A stretch of 58,219 nucleotides of DNA from Flavobacteriales bacterium (GTDB lineage: Bacteria; Bacteroidota; Bacteroidia; Flavobacteriales_D; Sanyastnellaceae), in the NCBI GenBank assembly GCA_019694805.1, contig JAIBBG010000015.1, forward strand, positions 1 to 58,219, given 5' to 3'. Shown here in pieces: positions 16,170 to 24,334 of the stretch. The position numbers and the translations under genes are program-made. Below the pieces are notes generated by a model. The model was not told where the DNA came from. It made no database searches and saw only the letters and a list, made by a program, of their open reading frames with translations. The stretch's first letter is position 1; every line of letters starts with the position of its first letter.

Positions 16170-18125
16170 TCATTTCTTTTTGGGACTTCCTTCGGTGATG
16201 AACACTTGTTCGATTTTATCGCCAATCTGAATGGCATTAACAATTTCCAATCCCATGACCACTTGGCCCAAAATGGTGTATCGACCTTCCAGATGAGGTG
16301 CAAAAGTGTTGGTCACAAACCACTGGCAGCTTTCTGTGTCTTTTCCGGATGATGCAAGTCCGAGCGTACCCGGTCCATATTGATGAAGCGCAAATTCTGA
16401 GCGAATGGTATAGTCAGTACTGCCCATACCATCGCCGCGTGGACAGCCTCCTTGAATCACAAAGTTGGGTACAACACGATGGAAATACTTGTCGTTGAAG
16501 AATCCGTCATTCGCCAGTTTAACAAATGAGGCTACACTACCCGGGGCAGCTTCAGGATAAATTTCCATCACAAAATCACCTCTCGTGGTTTTCACTTTCA
16601 CTTCCGTAACGGGCTGAAGACTGGCAACAAGCGCCCAATCAATCGGATGATTGAACTCAGGAACAAAGAGCTTTTCCTGTTGTCCATTCCATTGATTCAG
16701 GGTCTGCACGATTTCATTGTACGTTTCTACTTCCGCTGGCAATTTCAAGCTACTGAGTCGCGCGGACAGGATACCGGAAAGTCTTTCCTGATCAGCTTTT
16801 GATGGTGTGATGGATCTCCATGATTGAGCGATCAGGGCTTGTGCTCCAATATCTCCGGTATTGAAAATGGATTCACTCATGGTGATGTAATCACCACTTG
16901 AAGTTTGTCCTGCAGTGCATTCGAGGAATGCTTCTGTAAGCGCATATTTTACTGGAAGCTCTGTTTCTTTTACGGCACGCTCAGCGCAGAAAGATGCTTG
17001 TGCTGGCATAGCGCCAAGTGCATGCGCAAAATGAACTTTGCTATATACTGATTGCGCTGAATCCAGTCCTTGTATAATGCGCTCAGCAAATTCAGGTTTT
17101 CCAGTGACCAGCAATTTCATCATGGCCGCCTGCACAGCTGAACTTCTATGTTGGATCATCGCAAAATCTGGAAGTTGATTGGGCATTGGGTTCTTCGAAG
17201 CGATGACAGATATGCATTCCAAAACAGCATGTTCGCTTTTCAACGTCAAAGCAGAAGTCAAATCTGAAATAGGAAAATCACTGCGGTTTTTAGCAGCACG
17301 TATGGCCGCTACTTGAACCATCTGGTCTTGATTTTCCGAGATATAGCCTTTCAGCATATCGAGAGATTCAGTATCGTGAAGTTTGCCCAAAAGAGCCATT
17401 TGAGGAATTCTCACTTCGTAATCCCTTTCCATCCTGCACCAATTCTTGATGTACTTGATATTGGATGATTCATGGAACCAATCCTCTCCTTTGAAACGTG
17501 CCATAGCGTATGCACATGCAATGCGCGAATCGCGTCCAGTGAGTTGAAGCACGTAAGCCATTCGATTCATCAATGTTGGATTCGTCACCCCGGCCATGTG
17601 AATGCGAATAGCTGCCTTTCCCCATCCGATGCGTTCGCTTTCTGTATGAAATCGAATTTTGTCCAGAAATAATAGGACCAAGTTGGTGAGGCTTTGATTG
17701 TTTTTGTATTGCGCTGCGCCGATTTTACCTACGGCTTCGAGTATGGCTCCGCGAACAGATTCAAGAGAATCCTTCTCATAACACGTCGTCAGGACGGTAA
17801 CCGATCCTTCGTGACCAATCTGCCCAATGGCATAAGCTGCCAATTGTCGCACTTGTTCTGAACTATCTTCTATAAGATGACGATGAAGTTTTTCGAGTGC
17901 AAGGGTGTCTTGAACACTGGCCATGACAGTGAATGCTTCAATTCTCAGCGCTTCATCAGGACTATCCAGATAGGGTAGCAGGGCGGTGGTATTCCGATGA
18001 TCTGCTAACTCATGAATGGTAATGAGTTCCTGATTGGTGAATTTGTTTTTGGGTTTGGATTTTTCCTCACAGGAAAAAAGCACAATGGAGATAAGGAATA
18101 GAATAAAGAAACGGGTGAATTTCAT
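16170..18125 (-). CDS. HEAT-repeat lipoprotein with C-terminal cyclophilin-type peptidylprolyl isomerase
   Basis: Envelope lipoprotein of 651 residues that joins two modules. After the lipobox (LISIVLFSC) comes a charged linker, then about 430 residues of alpha-helical HEAT-like repeats (ALRIEAFTVMASVQDTLALEKL, VRQLAAYAIGQIGHEGSVTVL). From about residue 500 there is a complete cyclophilin domain. It shows VKTTRGDFVMEIYPEAAPGS, then YFHRVVPNFVIQGGCPRGDG with the FHRV/QGG catalytic signature, and TLGLASSGKDTESCQWFVT. Expected activity is cis-trans prolyl isomerisation of envelope proteins, with HEAT repeats as a client or partner scaffold. The start at 18125 is set by the signal peptide; a near-consensus box TATTTTCG lies upstream at 18143-18150. 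Confidence 0.88.
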   Translation of the reverse strand: MKFTRFFILFLISIVLFSCEEKSKPKNKFTNQELITIHELADHRNTTALLPYLDSPDEALRIEAFTVMASVQDTLALEKLHRHLIEDSSEQVRQLAAYAIGQIGHEGSVTVLTTCYEKDSLESVRGAILEAVGKIGAAQYKNNQSLTNLVLLFLDKIRFHTESERIGWGKAAIRIHMAGVTNPTLMNRMAYVLQLTGRDSRIACAYAMARFKGEDWFHESSNIKYIKNWCRMERDYEVRIPQMALLGKLHDTESLDMLKGYISENQDQMVQVAAIRAAKNRSDFPISDLTSALTLKSEHAVLECISVIASKNPMPNQLPDFAMIQHRSSAVQAAMMKLLVTGKPEFAERIIQGLDSAQSVYSKVHFAHALGAMPAQASFCAERAVKETELPVKYALTEAFLECTAGQTSSGDYITMSESIFNTGDIGAQALIAQSWRSITPSKADQERLSGILSARLSSLKLPAEVETYNEIVQTLNQWNGQQEKLFVPEFNHPIDWALVASLQPVTEVKVKTTRGDFVMEIYPEAAPGSVASFVKLANDGFFNDKYFHRVVPNFVIQGGCPRGDGMGSTDYTIRSEFALHQYGPGTLGLASSGKDTESCQWFVTNTFAPHLEGRYTILGQVVMGLEIVNAIQIGDKIEQVFITEGSPKKK

Positions 18126-18195
18126 GGCAATGGTTAAAGGCACGAAAATAACCCTTGCGATGCAAGTGACGTGATGAAGAATTAAGAGTTTGCTT

Positions 18196-18825
18196 TTATG
18201 AAGTAGTCAATTCTACTTCCATCTCGAAATATCCGAAGTTGTTGTCGAGGTCATGTGTTCTGTAGCGAAGATTTTGCTCAGCACGCTTGGCAACCGTGAT
18301 CAATCCGAGACCTGCACCGCCTTTATGGCTGAATTCTTCATTGCAAAGGATTTCGATATAGAGCTTGCGAAGTTCATTTTCATCGAGCTTCAGCAAATCG
18401 TCCATCCTTTGAATCAGTGATGGCATATCCGAGGCCAGAACCAGATTTCCGGTGAGAACACGGTAACTTTTTTTACTTCTTGCGACAATCAGAAAAGCAT
18501 GCATATGACCACTTCGATCGCGGGCACCATGAAGAGAAATATTCTGAAGGATTTCGATGAGCAAATTACAGACGCGTTTCATGGTCTGTCTTTTATCGCC
18601 TGCTTCCAGAATCATGCTCTCCATCAGTTTGAGCGCGTGATCGTTTTTGGCCTGATCGAAATCGCCAAAATGACTGAATAGCAAAGTCTCACCGTTCGCT
18701 GATTCGATAACGGCACTGATCAGATCATGGTAGATCCCTTTCAGTATGTCGAGTTTTTGACCTGTTATGGAGCTCATTCCAGTGGGTGGATGTATTGGAA
18801 ATTTGTCCGTGCTGGTATATTCCAT
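18196..18825 (-). CDS. SiaB-family (DUF6272) GHKL-type protein kinase
   Basis: Small cytoplasmic protein of 209 residues with a histidine-kinase/HSP90-like ATPase fold but no sensor. The N-box is NLLIEILQNISLHG and the glycine-rich ATP lid is KGGAGLGLITVAKRA. This arrangement matches SiaB-type kinases, which phosphorylate a STAS-like partner (SiaC) in signalling modules. No DUF1987/SiaC or PP2C phosphatase gene is adjacent, so its partner lies elsewhere. A STAS protein at 51934 is far away in the window and not demonstrably linked. The start at 18825 (MEYTSTDKF) is chosen because the promoter box at 18852-18859 lies inside the longer frame that opens at 18864. Confidence 0.82.
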   Translation of the reverse strand: MEYTSTDKFPIHPPTGMSSITGQKLDILKGIYHDLISAVIESANGETLLFSHFGDFDQAKNDHALKLMESMILEAGDKRQTMKRVCNLLIEILQNISLHGARDRSGHMHAFLIVARSKKSYRVLTGNLVLASDMPSLIQRMDDLLKLDENELRKLYIEILCNEEFSHKGGAGLGLITVAKRAEQNLRYRTHDLDNNFGYFEMEVELTTS

Positions 18826-18851
18826 CAGGTTTAAAGCTAAGGATAAAGCCA

Positions 18852-18881
18852 CAAAGTTAATCAAATTGCAGACGAATCCAA
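18852..18881 (-). promoter_or_regulatory. Promoter of the SiaB-like gene (-33 and -7)
   Basis: Minus-strand TTG (18879-18881), 19-bp spacer, TAACTTTG (18852-18859). Both elements fit the Bacteroidota consensus and decide the gene start. Confidence 0.7.
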
Positions 18882-18986
18882 GATTTTGCCCGATATAACT
18901 TTTGAAATCTACAAAAAAACTACTCCGGACCTACAAATACGGGTATTTATTTATTAACATATAGGAGCCACGTTTATGAACATGAA

Positions 18987-19026
18987 AACCCTTCCATATT
19001 CCCCCAAAGGTTCATATGAAAGGGTT
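18987..19026 (-). terminator. Terminator-like hairpin after the 19113 gene
   Basis: AACCCTTCCATAT and ATATGAAAGGGTT form a 13-bp stem with one mismatch. On the minus strand it ends in TTTTC, so it would terminate the small gene at 19113-19367. The 18826-19112 stretch otherwise holds only the SiaB promoter. Confidence 0.6.
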
Positions 19027-19112
19027 CCACCTCTCGGCAAAAGATGTTATCCGGGATTGTTCAGGTAATCTGCGCAGGATGAATCACGGTCATCACTGGC
19101 GCTTTCAGCATA

Positions 19113-19367
19113 TCAACCGTTACTCAACATGCGGAATGAATTCCTTGGAATAATAAACTCGCCGTCTTCAGGCCTTTGGATCATTTTATAGAATTCACTG
19201 CACATATAATTGATGCGTCTGCGGAATGGACGTCCATTCAGATAACTTTCCCAGGCTTCCAATGCCAGTTTTTTGGTAACATCCCAGGCGTAATGATTGT
19301 AGCCATCAGGACGGGCAAAGCTGTCTACGTAACGCTTTGCATCGGGGAGTGAATTCATGGTGCTCAT
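19113..19367 (-). CDS. Small hypothetical protein
   Basis: 84-residue protein I do not recognise. The sequence is not low-complexity: MSTMNSLPDAKRYVDSFARP, then YNHYAWDVTKKLALEAWESYL, an arginine-rich turn NGRPFRRRINYMCSEF, and a C-terminal RPEDGEFIIPRNSFRMLSNG. It looks cytoplasmic, mixed helical, with no signal or membrane segment. Support for a real gene is its normal composition, its placement on the same strand as its neighbours, and a terminator-like hairpin shortly downstream. The start may be Met1 or Met4. It lies between the SiaB-like and WYL genes, without an obvious functional link. Confidence 0.6.
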   Translation of the reverse strand: MSTMNSLPDAKRYVDSFARPDGYNHYAWDVTKKLALEAWESYLNGRPFRRRINYMCSEFYKMIQRPEDGEFIIPRNSFRMLSNG

Positions 19368-19447
19368 CTTTTCTTCGTGTTTGATGGCACAAAGAATCCA
19401 CTCTGAATTGTAACCTATTTACAACGAGAAAAAAATTTCGTTGGATT

Positions 19448-20473
19448 TTACTTTTCCTTGTAAAAACTAATGGCTTCGCCGAGTTGTTTTTTGATTTCCT
19501 GCCGCAATGACGAGGGTTTTAGCACTTTTACCTGAGCACCGTAACTCAGGATAAAACTGATCAGCTCTGGTGTCACCAGTACCTTCAAGCCAATGACCAT
19601 GTTGTTTTTTTGCTCAGAAATGATGTGTTGTGATGGATGAATGGGTTGAGTGAGCAAAAATTTTCCAGGAACCGGATCGAATGACAAAACGATATCCTGC
19701 GGTTTATCTGAACGCTCCGTGATGCCAATACTGTATTTGAAAAACAAGTCGGCATTGAAACTTTTATCCGGGGTAAATTTCCTATCTCCTGTTTCCAGAT
19801 GTGCGATGCGTTCAAGTCCGAACGTCCTGATTTTCGCGTGATCTGCATCCATCGCCACCAAATACCAACGGTTGTGATACTCTTTCAATAAATAAGGATG
19901 AAGTTCATATTCCTTCACTTTGTCATCCTGAAACTTGCGGTATTGGATGCGGATACTTTTTCTGGAACGGATATGATCCAGCAACGGCCCGAGGAATTCA
20001 TTGCCAAGACTTACGGTAGATTTTTCGAACTGGACAAATTGATCCAATGTCTTATCCGCAGGATTTGTAGAAATGTTTACTCGATTGATGATCTTTTCAA
20101 TGGCGCTTTCATATTGCTTGAAAATGGGAACATCTCGGAATTGATCGAGCGTAGCAGCAGCGAATCGGATGGCTTCTAAATCATCATCGCCCAACGATAA
20201 TTCTGAAATGGTATAACCTTCCTCTTCATAATAATAACCACCATCGCCTTTGCTGTATTTGATGGGTGCGAAATATCCGAGCTCACTTTCGTTCTTCATA
20301 GCCCAAATGTCTTTGTCGATGGTGCTCAAAGAAATGGCATCGCTACCGCTACCAAACAATGCTTCCTCACATGCCTGTCTCAAATCTTCCCTTGTCGGAA
20401 ATGGCTTTCCTTGATTGGTGAGGCATCTGTCGATGATCCGGTAACGGAGTAATGCGTATTTGTTCGCAGGCAT
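19448..20473 (-). CDS. WYL-domain transcriptional regulator
   Basis: 341-residue regulator with an N-terminal winged helix-turn-helix-like segment (LLRYRIIDRCLTNQGKPFPT...LRQACEEAL) and a central WYL domain. The WYL core is visible as SIRIQYRKF...YELHPYLLKEYHNRWYLVAMD, followed by IRTFGLERIAHLE. The C-terminal WCX-like extension includes IVLSFDP and ISFILSYGAQVKVLKP. WYL proteins sense nucleic-acid or nucleotide ligands and often regulate DNA-damage or defence genes. Here the neighbours are housekeeping genes, so the target is unknown. It is divergent from the muramidase-like gene. No exact promoter consensus is evident in the 130 bp between them. Confidence 0.88.
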   Translation of the reverse strand: MPANKYALLRYRIIDRCLTNQGKPFPTREDLRQACEEALFGSGSDAISLSTIDKDIWAMKNESELGYFAPIKYSKGDGGYYYEEEGYTISELSLGDDDLEAIRFAAATLDQFRDVPIFKQYESAIEKIINRVNISTNPADKTLDQFVQFEKSTVSLGNEFLGPLLDHIRSRKSIRIQYRKFQDDKVKEYELHPYLLKEYHNRWYLVAMDADHAKIRTFGLERIAHLETGDRKFTPDKSFNADLFFKYSIGITERSDKPQDIVLSFDPVPGKFLLTQPIHPSQHIISEQKNNMVIGLKVLVTPELISFILSYGAQVKVLKPSSLRQEIKKQLGEAISFYKEK

Positions 20474-20603
20474 CTGAAAATCTGATTTGGATGAGGCCGC
20501 AATATGGGCAGATCACGGATATGAGTTCGACATTGTTGGAAATAATCACGGATTGTTCATAGCGATATTCATCATGCGTTCCATTTTTGGATCACCACCC
20601 TTC

Positions 20604-21308
20604 ATGAAAAAAATCACCCGATATATCCGCAAGCGATGGCAACTATGGCTGGCTATCGCTCTCATCGGAAGTTTGCTCTACTATTTTCGGTATGATGTCG
20701 TAGATTGGTGCAGAGACAGGTTCGGCTTCGAACTTCCGGTGGATCCTAGACCGGCAGGTGTGTCGGATCTTCAATGGTGTGAAAAAAACTACTCAGAGGA
20801 AATGGCCGAAATTGCTCAGGAATTCGATCTTCCTTATGAATACCTGATGGCTTTGGCTGTGCTCGAATGCAGTGGCGAAAAACCGGCTGGCAATCGTTTC
20901 GAAAAACACATCTTCAATCAACTGAAAAAAGTTCGTGATGGCAAACAACGCAAGTTGGAAAACATCAAACAAAAGGATTTGGAACAATTGGATGATGAAG
21001 GATTGAAAAATTTGGCCACTTCTTGGGGACCATTCCAACTGATGGGCTACAAGGTGATTCCAATGGGTGTGAATGTGGCGGATATACGCAGTGAAGAACA
21101 AGCTGCGTATCTCGGTGCAAAATGGATCAAAGAAGAATATGGCCATTTCCTCCGGAAGAAGAAGTGGAAAGACGCATTTCATTACCACAATACGGGTCAG
21201 CGTTTCCCACTCAGCGGAAGATCAAAAACACATGATCCTTATTACGTATCAGACGGCATCAAATACATGAAGTATTTTGAACAACATAAACCTACTCAGT
21301 CAGAATAG
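20604..21308 (+). CDS. Membrane-anchored N-acetylmuramidase-like protein
   Basis: 234-residue protein with an N-terminal anchor (MKKITRYIRKRWQLWLAIALIG, then SLLYYF) and an extracytoplasmic domain. The segments YEYLMALAVLECSGEK...NRFEKHIFNQL and LATSWGPFQLMGYKVIPMG resemble the N-acetylmuramidase (DUF3380) pattern of a catalytic-helix glutamate, a RFExHxF motif and SWGxxQxMG. It would cleave peptidoglycan glycan strands, but activity is inferred. The start at 20604 gives the best anchor; in-frame ATGs exist at 20574 and 20487. The 3' end overlaps the convergent hydrolase gene by 13 bp. Confidence 0.75.
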   Translation: MKKITRYIRKRWQLWLAIALIGSLLYYFRYDVVDWCRDRFGFELPVDPRPAGVSDLQWCEKNYSEEMAEIAQEFDLPYEYLMALAVLECSGEKPAGNRFEKHIFNQLKKVRDGKQRKLENIKQKDLEQLDDEGLKNLATSWGPFQLMGYKVIPMGVNVADIRSEEQAAYLGAKWIKEEYGHFLRKKKWKDAFHYHNTGQRFPLSGRSKTHDPYYVSDGIKYMKYFEQHKPTQSE

Positions 21309-21985
21309 ACATGATGTAGAAGCATCTCCATGATCTTCTGATGATCAGCTTTTTCTATGGCATGTGGTGTGTTCGCTATGAGAAAAAAATCTGCTCCCGA
21401 TGACTGTGCAAACTTTTCAGTGATCAGCGGATCTGCTGTCTGATCTGAATCACCGATCATACAGGTGAATTTGGTGTCAGATGCTTTCAAATCATCGGCA
21501 CTAAACAATGGATTTCGACCGAGCGACAACATCATTTCTGCAGTGCAAGACAAAAGCAACCGCCAGTTTTCTCCATGCAGTTGTTCCAATTTTTGAGCGA
21601 ATGCCGGCACCTTTTGAAGGATCGTTTCAGGATGAAGAAACTTGGTTTCTCGCCATGCAATTTCTTCGCTCCAATTGAACATGGTGCCCAATGTGGTGAC
21701 GCTTCTGAACAATTCAGGATGATGCAATGCCGCATTCACCGCAGCATAGCCTCCCATGCTGTATCCGAAAACATGAATGGGTTGTACATGATGACCTGCT
21801 ATGAATGCAGCAATTTCATCAGACATATTTTGCATACTGAGACCTCGAGAAAGATCAGCGCCTCGGCCATGACCGGCAAAATCCATGGTCAATACATCAA
21901 AAGTATGCGCAAGGCCCGAAGCAAATGGTTGCATTTGAGATGAGGTTCCCAACGCACCATGAAGCAAAAGCAATTTTTCTTTCAT
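21296..21985 (-). CDS. Alpha/beta hydrolase
   Basis: 229-residue soluble hydrolase of the alpha/beta fold. The oxyanion region LLLLHGALG (5-13), nucleophile elbow GYSMGG with Ser76, an acid residue in MIGDSD and the catalytic histidine in ANTPHAIEKAD form a complete triad. It resembles MenH/BioH-like esterases in size and motif spacing, but the substrate cannot be assigned. Its ATG overlaps the stop of the upstream outer-membrane protein gene by one base (TGATG), a sign of translational coupling. The tail overlaps the convergent muramidase-like gene by 13 bp. Confidence 0.88.
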   Translation of the reverse strand: MKEKLLLLHGALGTSSQMQPFASGLAHTFDVLTMDFAGHGRGADLSRGLSMQNMSDEIAAFIAGHHVQPIHVFGYSMGGYAAVNAALHHPELFRSVTTLGTMFNWSEEIAWRETKFLHPETILQKVPAFAQKLEQLHGENWRLLLSCTAEMMLSLGRNPLFSADDLKASDTKFTCMIGDSDQTADPLITEKFAQSSGADFFLIANTPHAIEKADHQKIMEMLLHHVYSD

Positions 21986-22638
21986 CAGAATCTGTAATAA
22001 ATCAATATTCGTGTGGGCAATCTGGGCATCAGGAATGACTTACGTTGCCAGATGTTTAGCCATTTTTCATCGGCAAACGAAGCACCCGGATTTATCTCTT
22101 CCGTGTATGAGTTATGATTGTGTATGAGACCAAGTCCTGCGGTGAATTCAAATCCGAAGTGTTTCCAACCGTAGGTGATACCATAATTCAGCGTTGCGCC
22201 ACGTCCAAAGTTCTTGACCTGTATGGTGTCGCTATATACCACTGCAGGATTTTGAGGATCTTCAAATTGATCAATAGCTTTGAAAGTACAGTATCTGTAA
22301 TCTCCTTCAATGGACACATAGTGCGCAAATCCCGCACTTTTCCTGTGGTAATATTTGAAAGATGGATTCAGGAAAAAACCTTTCCTTTCATCTTTGGTGA
22401 TGCCATTCACTAAAGCTGGAAAGTTAAAAGGCACCATCGGACCACCAGCCAATACCAAAGATGTATTGCCGATGACTGGCCATTCCAATTCGAGTTGAAG
22501 ATTGGGATAAAATGTTGGCGACAAGGAGGTAAGCTCAGTCTTGAACAATACCTCCCGATGCCATGCCGTATCTATTTGTGCATAAACGCACTGACAGATG
22601 AACCAGGAGAGGAGAAAGATTCCGCACCTGTATATCAT
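21985..22638 (-). CDS. Hypothetical outer-membrane protein
   Basis: 217-residue exported protein not assignable to a named family. A signal peptide (MIYRCGIFLLSWFICQCVYAQ) is followed by amphipathic strands rich in aromatic girdle residues (YPNLQLELEWPVIG, FFLNPSFKYYHR, GATLNYGITYGWKHFGFEFTAG). It ends in IYYRF with a terminal phenylalanine. This is the signature of a small beta-barrel similar to DUF3575-like proteins. Function unknown. It begins 5 nt after the DUF3127 gene and overlaps the hydrolase ATG, so DUF3127, this gene and the hydrolase probably form one transcript. Confidence 0.75.
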   Translation of the reverse strand: MIYRCGIFLLSWFICQCVYAQIDTAWHREVLFKTELTSLSPTFYPNLQLELEWPVIGNTSLVLAGGPMVPFNFPALVNGITKDERKGFFLNPSFKYYHRKSAGFAHYVSIEGDYRYCTFKAIDQFEDPQNPAVVYSDTIQVKNFGRGATLNYGITYGWKHFGFEFTAGLGLIHNHNSYTEEINPGASFADEKWLNIWQRKSFLMPRLPTRILIYYRF

Positions 22639-22643
22639 ATCAA

Positions 22644-22982
22644 TTAGAATGGAAGATCATCATCCATAGGCGCAGAAAACTCAACAGGCGGTGGAGGTGG
22701 CGGTGCGCTTTCAGAGCTTGCTGAACCAGCATTCTCAAGTTTCCACGCTACCAGGCTGTTGAAGTATTTTCCCTGCCACTCACGTCCGCGGATATCAAAG
22801 AAAACTTTGATGCGATCGCCGGTGTTGTATGAGGTAATCAGGCTACCTTTTTCTTTGAGCAACTCAAATTGAATATCGTTGGGATATTGCTCTTCGGTTG
22901 TGATGACAAATTCTCTTTTGGTGAATCCGCTCGGGAAGGTTTGTTCGTCGCGGATGAGTTTAATTCTTCCAATAAGTTCCAT
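22644..22982 (-). CDS. DUF3127 protein with SSB-like acidic tail
   Basis: 112-residue protein. The N-terminal 80 residues (MELIGRIKLIRDEQTFPSGF, then TKREFVITTEEQ...YPNDIQFELLKEK) match the DUF3127 family, a compact OB-fold-like beta domain seen in Bacteroidota and phages. A flexible linker follows (SASSESAPPPPPPVEFSAP), and the last residues are MDDDLPF. That tip is nearly identical to the DDDIPF tail by which single-stranded DNA-binding proteins recruit repair and replication partners. A role in ssDNA metabolism is inferred from this. The start at 22982 follows a consensus promoter box at 23005-23012 and is first in a three-gene unit. Confidence 0.88.
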   Translation of the reverse strand: MELIGRIKLIRDEQTFPSGFTKREFVITTEEQYPNDIQFELLKEKGSLITSYNTGDRIKVFFDIRGREWQGKYFNSLVAWKLENAGSASSESAPPPPPPVEFSAPMDDDLPF

Positions 22983-23004
22983 TCGGGTAATCTTGTTTCG
23001 CCGG

Positions 23005-23012
23005 CAAATGTA
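23005..23012 (-). promoter_or_regulatory. -7 promoter box for the DUF3127 unit
   Basis: Minus-strand TACATTTG, 22 bp upstream of the ATG. It faces the helicase promoter region on the other strand. Confidence 0.65.
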
Positions 23013-23074
23013 CCGATGATGGTCAAGGAGACTTACCTTCGTTGAAAAATTGGGGATTATTAATTAGCACGAAC

Positions 23075-24334
23075 TTGGAATTTTCATCGTTGAATCTGCA
23101 TCCGCAGTTGTTAGAAGGCATTACTTCCATGAATTTTAAGGCGGCCACACCTATACAGGAACAGGCCATTCCAGTGATTCTGTCAGGCAAAGACCTGATC
23201 GGAATCGCTCAGACAGGCACAGGTAAAACTGCGGCTTTCACCTTACCTATTCTCAACATGATCATGGAGCATGGTCATGACACATTTACTCAGGCACTCA
23301 TTATTGTTCCAACACGGGAACTTGCTTTGCAAATAGATCAGGCCGTTGAGGCATATTCCTATTTCACCGGCACTTCCTCGGTTGCGATATACGGCGGCGG
23401 TGATGGACAGGATTTTTACCAGGAAAAAATGGCCATCATGAACGGTGTCGACATCATCATTGCCACTCCCGGCCGATTGATTTCTCACATGCATGCAGGT
23501 CACGTTGATTTTTCGAAATTGCGATTCCTCATCCTCGATGAGGCTGACCGGATGTTGGACATGGGCTTTCAACCTGATCTTTTTCGCATCATCAGAACGC
23601 TCAATCCTGAAAGACAAACCTTGATGTTTTCGGCCACCATGCCTCCGGGAATTGCCACACTGGCGCAAACTTTCCTCAAGGACCCGGAACGTATCAATAT
23701 CGCCATCTCAAAACCCGCAGAAGGGGTGAAACAAGGTGCTTATGTTGTTTTTGAAGAACAAAAAATAAACCTCATCACCGACATCTTGCGCCATGAAGAC
23801 CGAAGTGATCAAAGCATCATCGTCTTTTGTTCGAGAAAAAACGCGGTTACTTCTTTGTATCAGAAACTGAAGAATTCAGGAATCAGCACAGGCAGAATAT
23901 CCAGCGATCTGGAACAGACAGAAAGGGAAGAGGTGATGCTTCAATTTCGAAACAAAAAGATCAATGTCCTTGTTGCAACAGATGTGATCAGTCGGGGTAT
24001 CGATATCGAAGGCATCGATATGGTGATGAATTACGACGTACCCAAAGATGCGGAAGATTATGTGCATCGAATAGGGCGAACAGCCAGAGCGCAGAGAAAA
24101 GGTGAAGCCATCACTTTCATTTCACCGCAGGATCAGGTCGGTTTCAATCGCATCGAAAAACTGATCGGCAATACAGTAGAAAAATTGCCGGTTGGTGAGA
24201 AGTACGGACCTGTTCCGGAATATAAGATTGGCGGATCACGACACTCCGGTCCGAAAAAACCGGGTGGTAAAAAGTTTTTCCAGCGCAAAAAATCTGGGGG
24301 CGGAAAAAGTAAATCAGGAGGAAGACCTCAGTGA
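23075..24334 (+). CDS. DEAD-box RNA helicase (RhlE-like)
   Basis: ATP-dependent RNA helicase of 419 residues. All core motifs are present: Q motif (AATPIQEQAIP), AQTGTGKT (45-52), PTRELA, TPGR, DEAD in LILDEADRMLDMGF, SAT, and in the second RecA domain VFCSRK, TDVISRGIDI and HRIGRTAR. The basic Gly/Lys-rich tail (GPKKPGGKKFFQRKKSGGGK) is typical of RhlE-type proteins acting on rRNA or mRNA. There is no ATG before the conserved start. TTG at 23075 gives (M)EFSSLNLHPQLLEGI, the expected N-terminus, while TTG at 23042 overlaps the near-consensus box TACCTTCG (23034-23041). The end overlaps the flavin reductase gene by 7 bp. Confidence 0.92.
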   Translation: MEFSSLNLHPQLLEGITSMNFKAATPIQEQAIPVILSGKDLIGIAQTGTGKTAAFTLPILNMIMEHGHDTFTQALIIVPTRELALQIDQAVEAYSYFTGTSSVAIYGGGDGQDFYQEKMAIMNGVDIIIATPGRLISHMHAGHVDFSKLRFLILDEADRMLDMGFQPDLFRIIRTLNPERQTLMFSATMPPGIATLAQTFLKDPERINIAISKPAEGVKQGAYVVFEEQKINLITDILRHEDRSDQSIIVFCSRKNAVTSLYQKLKNSGISTGRISSDLEQTEREEVMLQFRNKKINVLVATDVISRGIDIEGIDMVMNYDVPKDAEDYVHRIGRTARAQRKGEAITFISPQDQVGFNRIEKLIGNTVEKLPVGEKYGPVPEYKIGGSRHSGPKKPGGKKFFQRKKSGGGKSKSGGRPQ

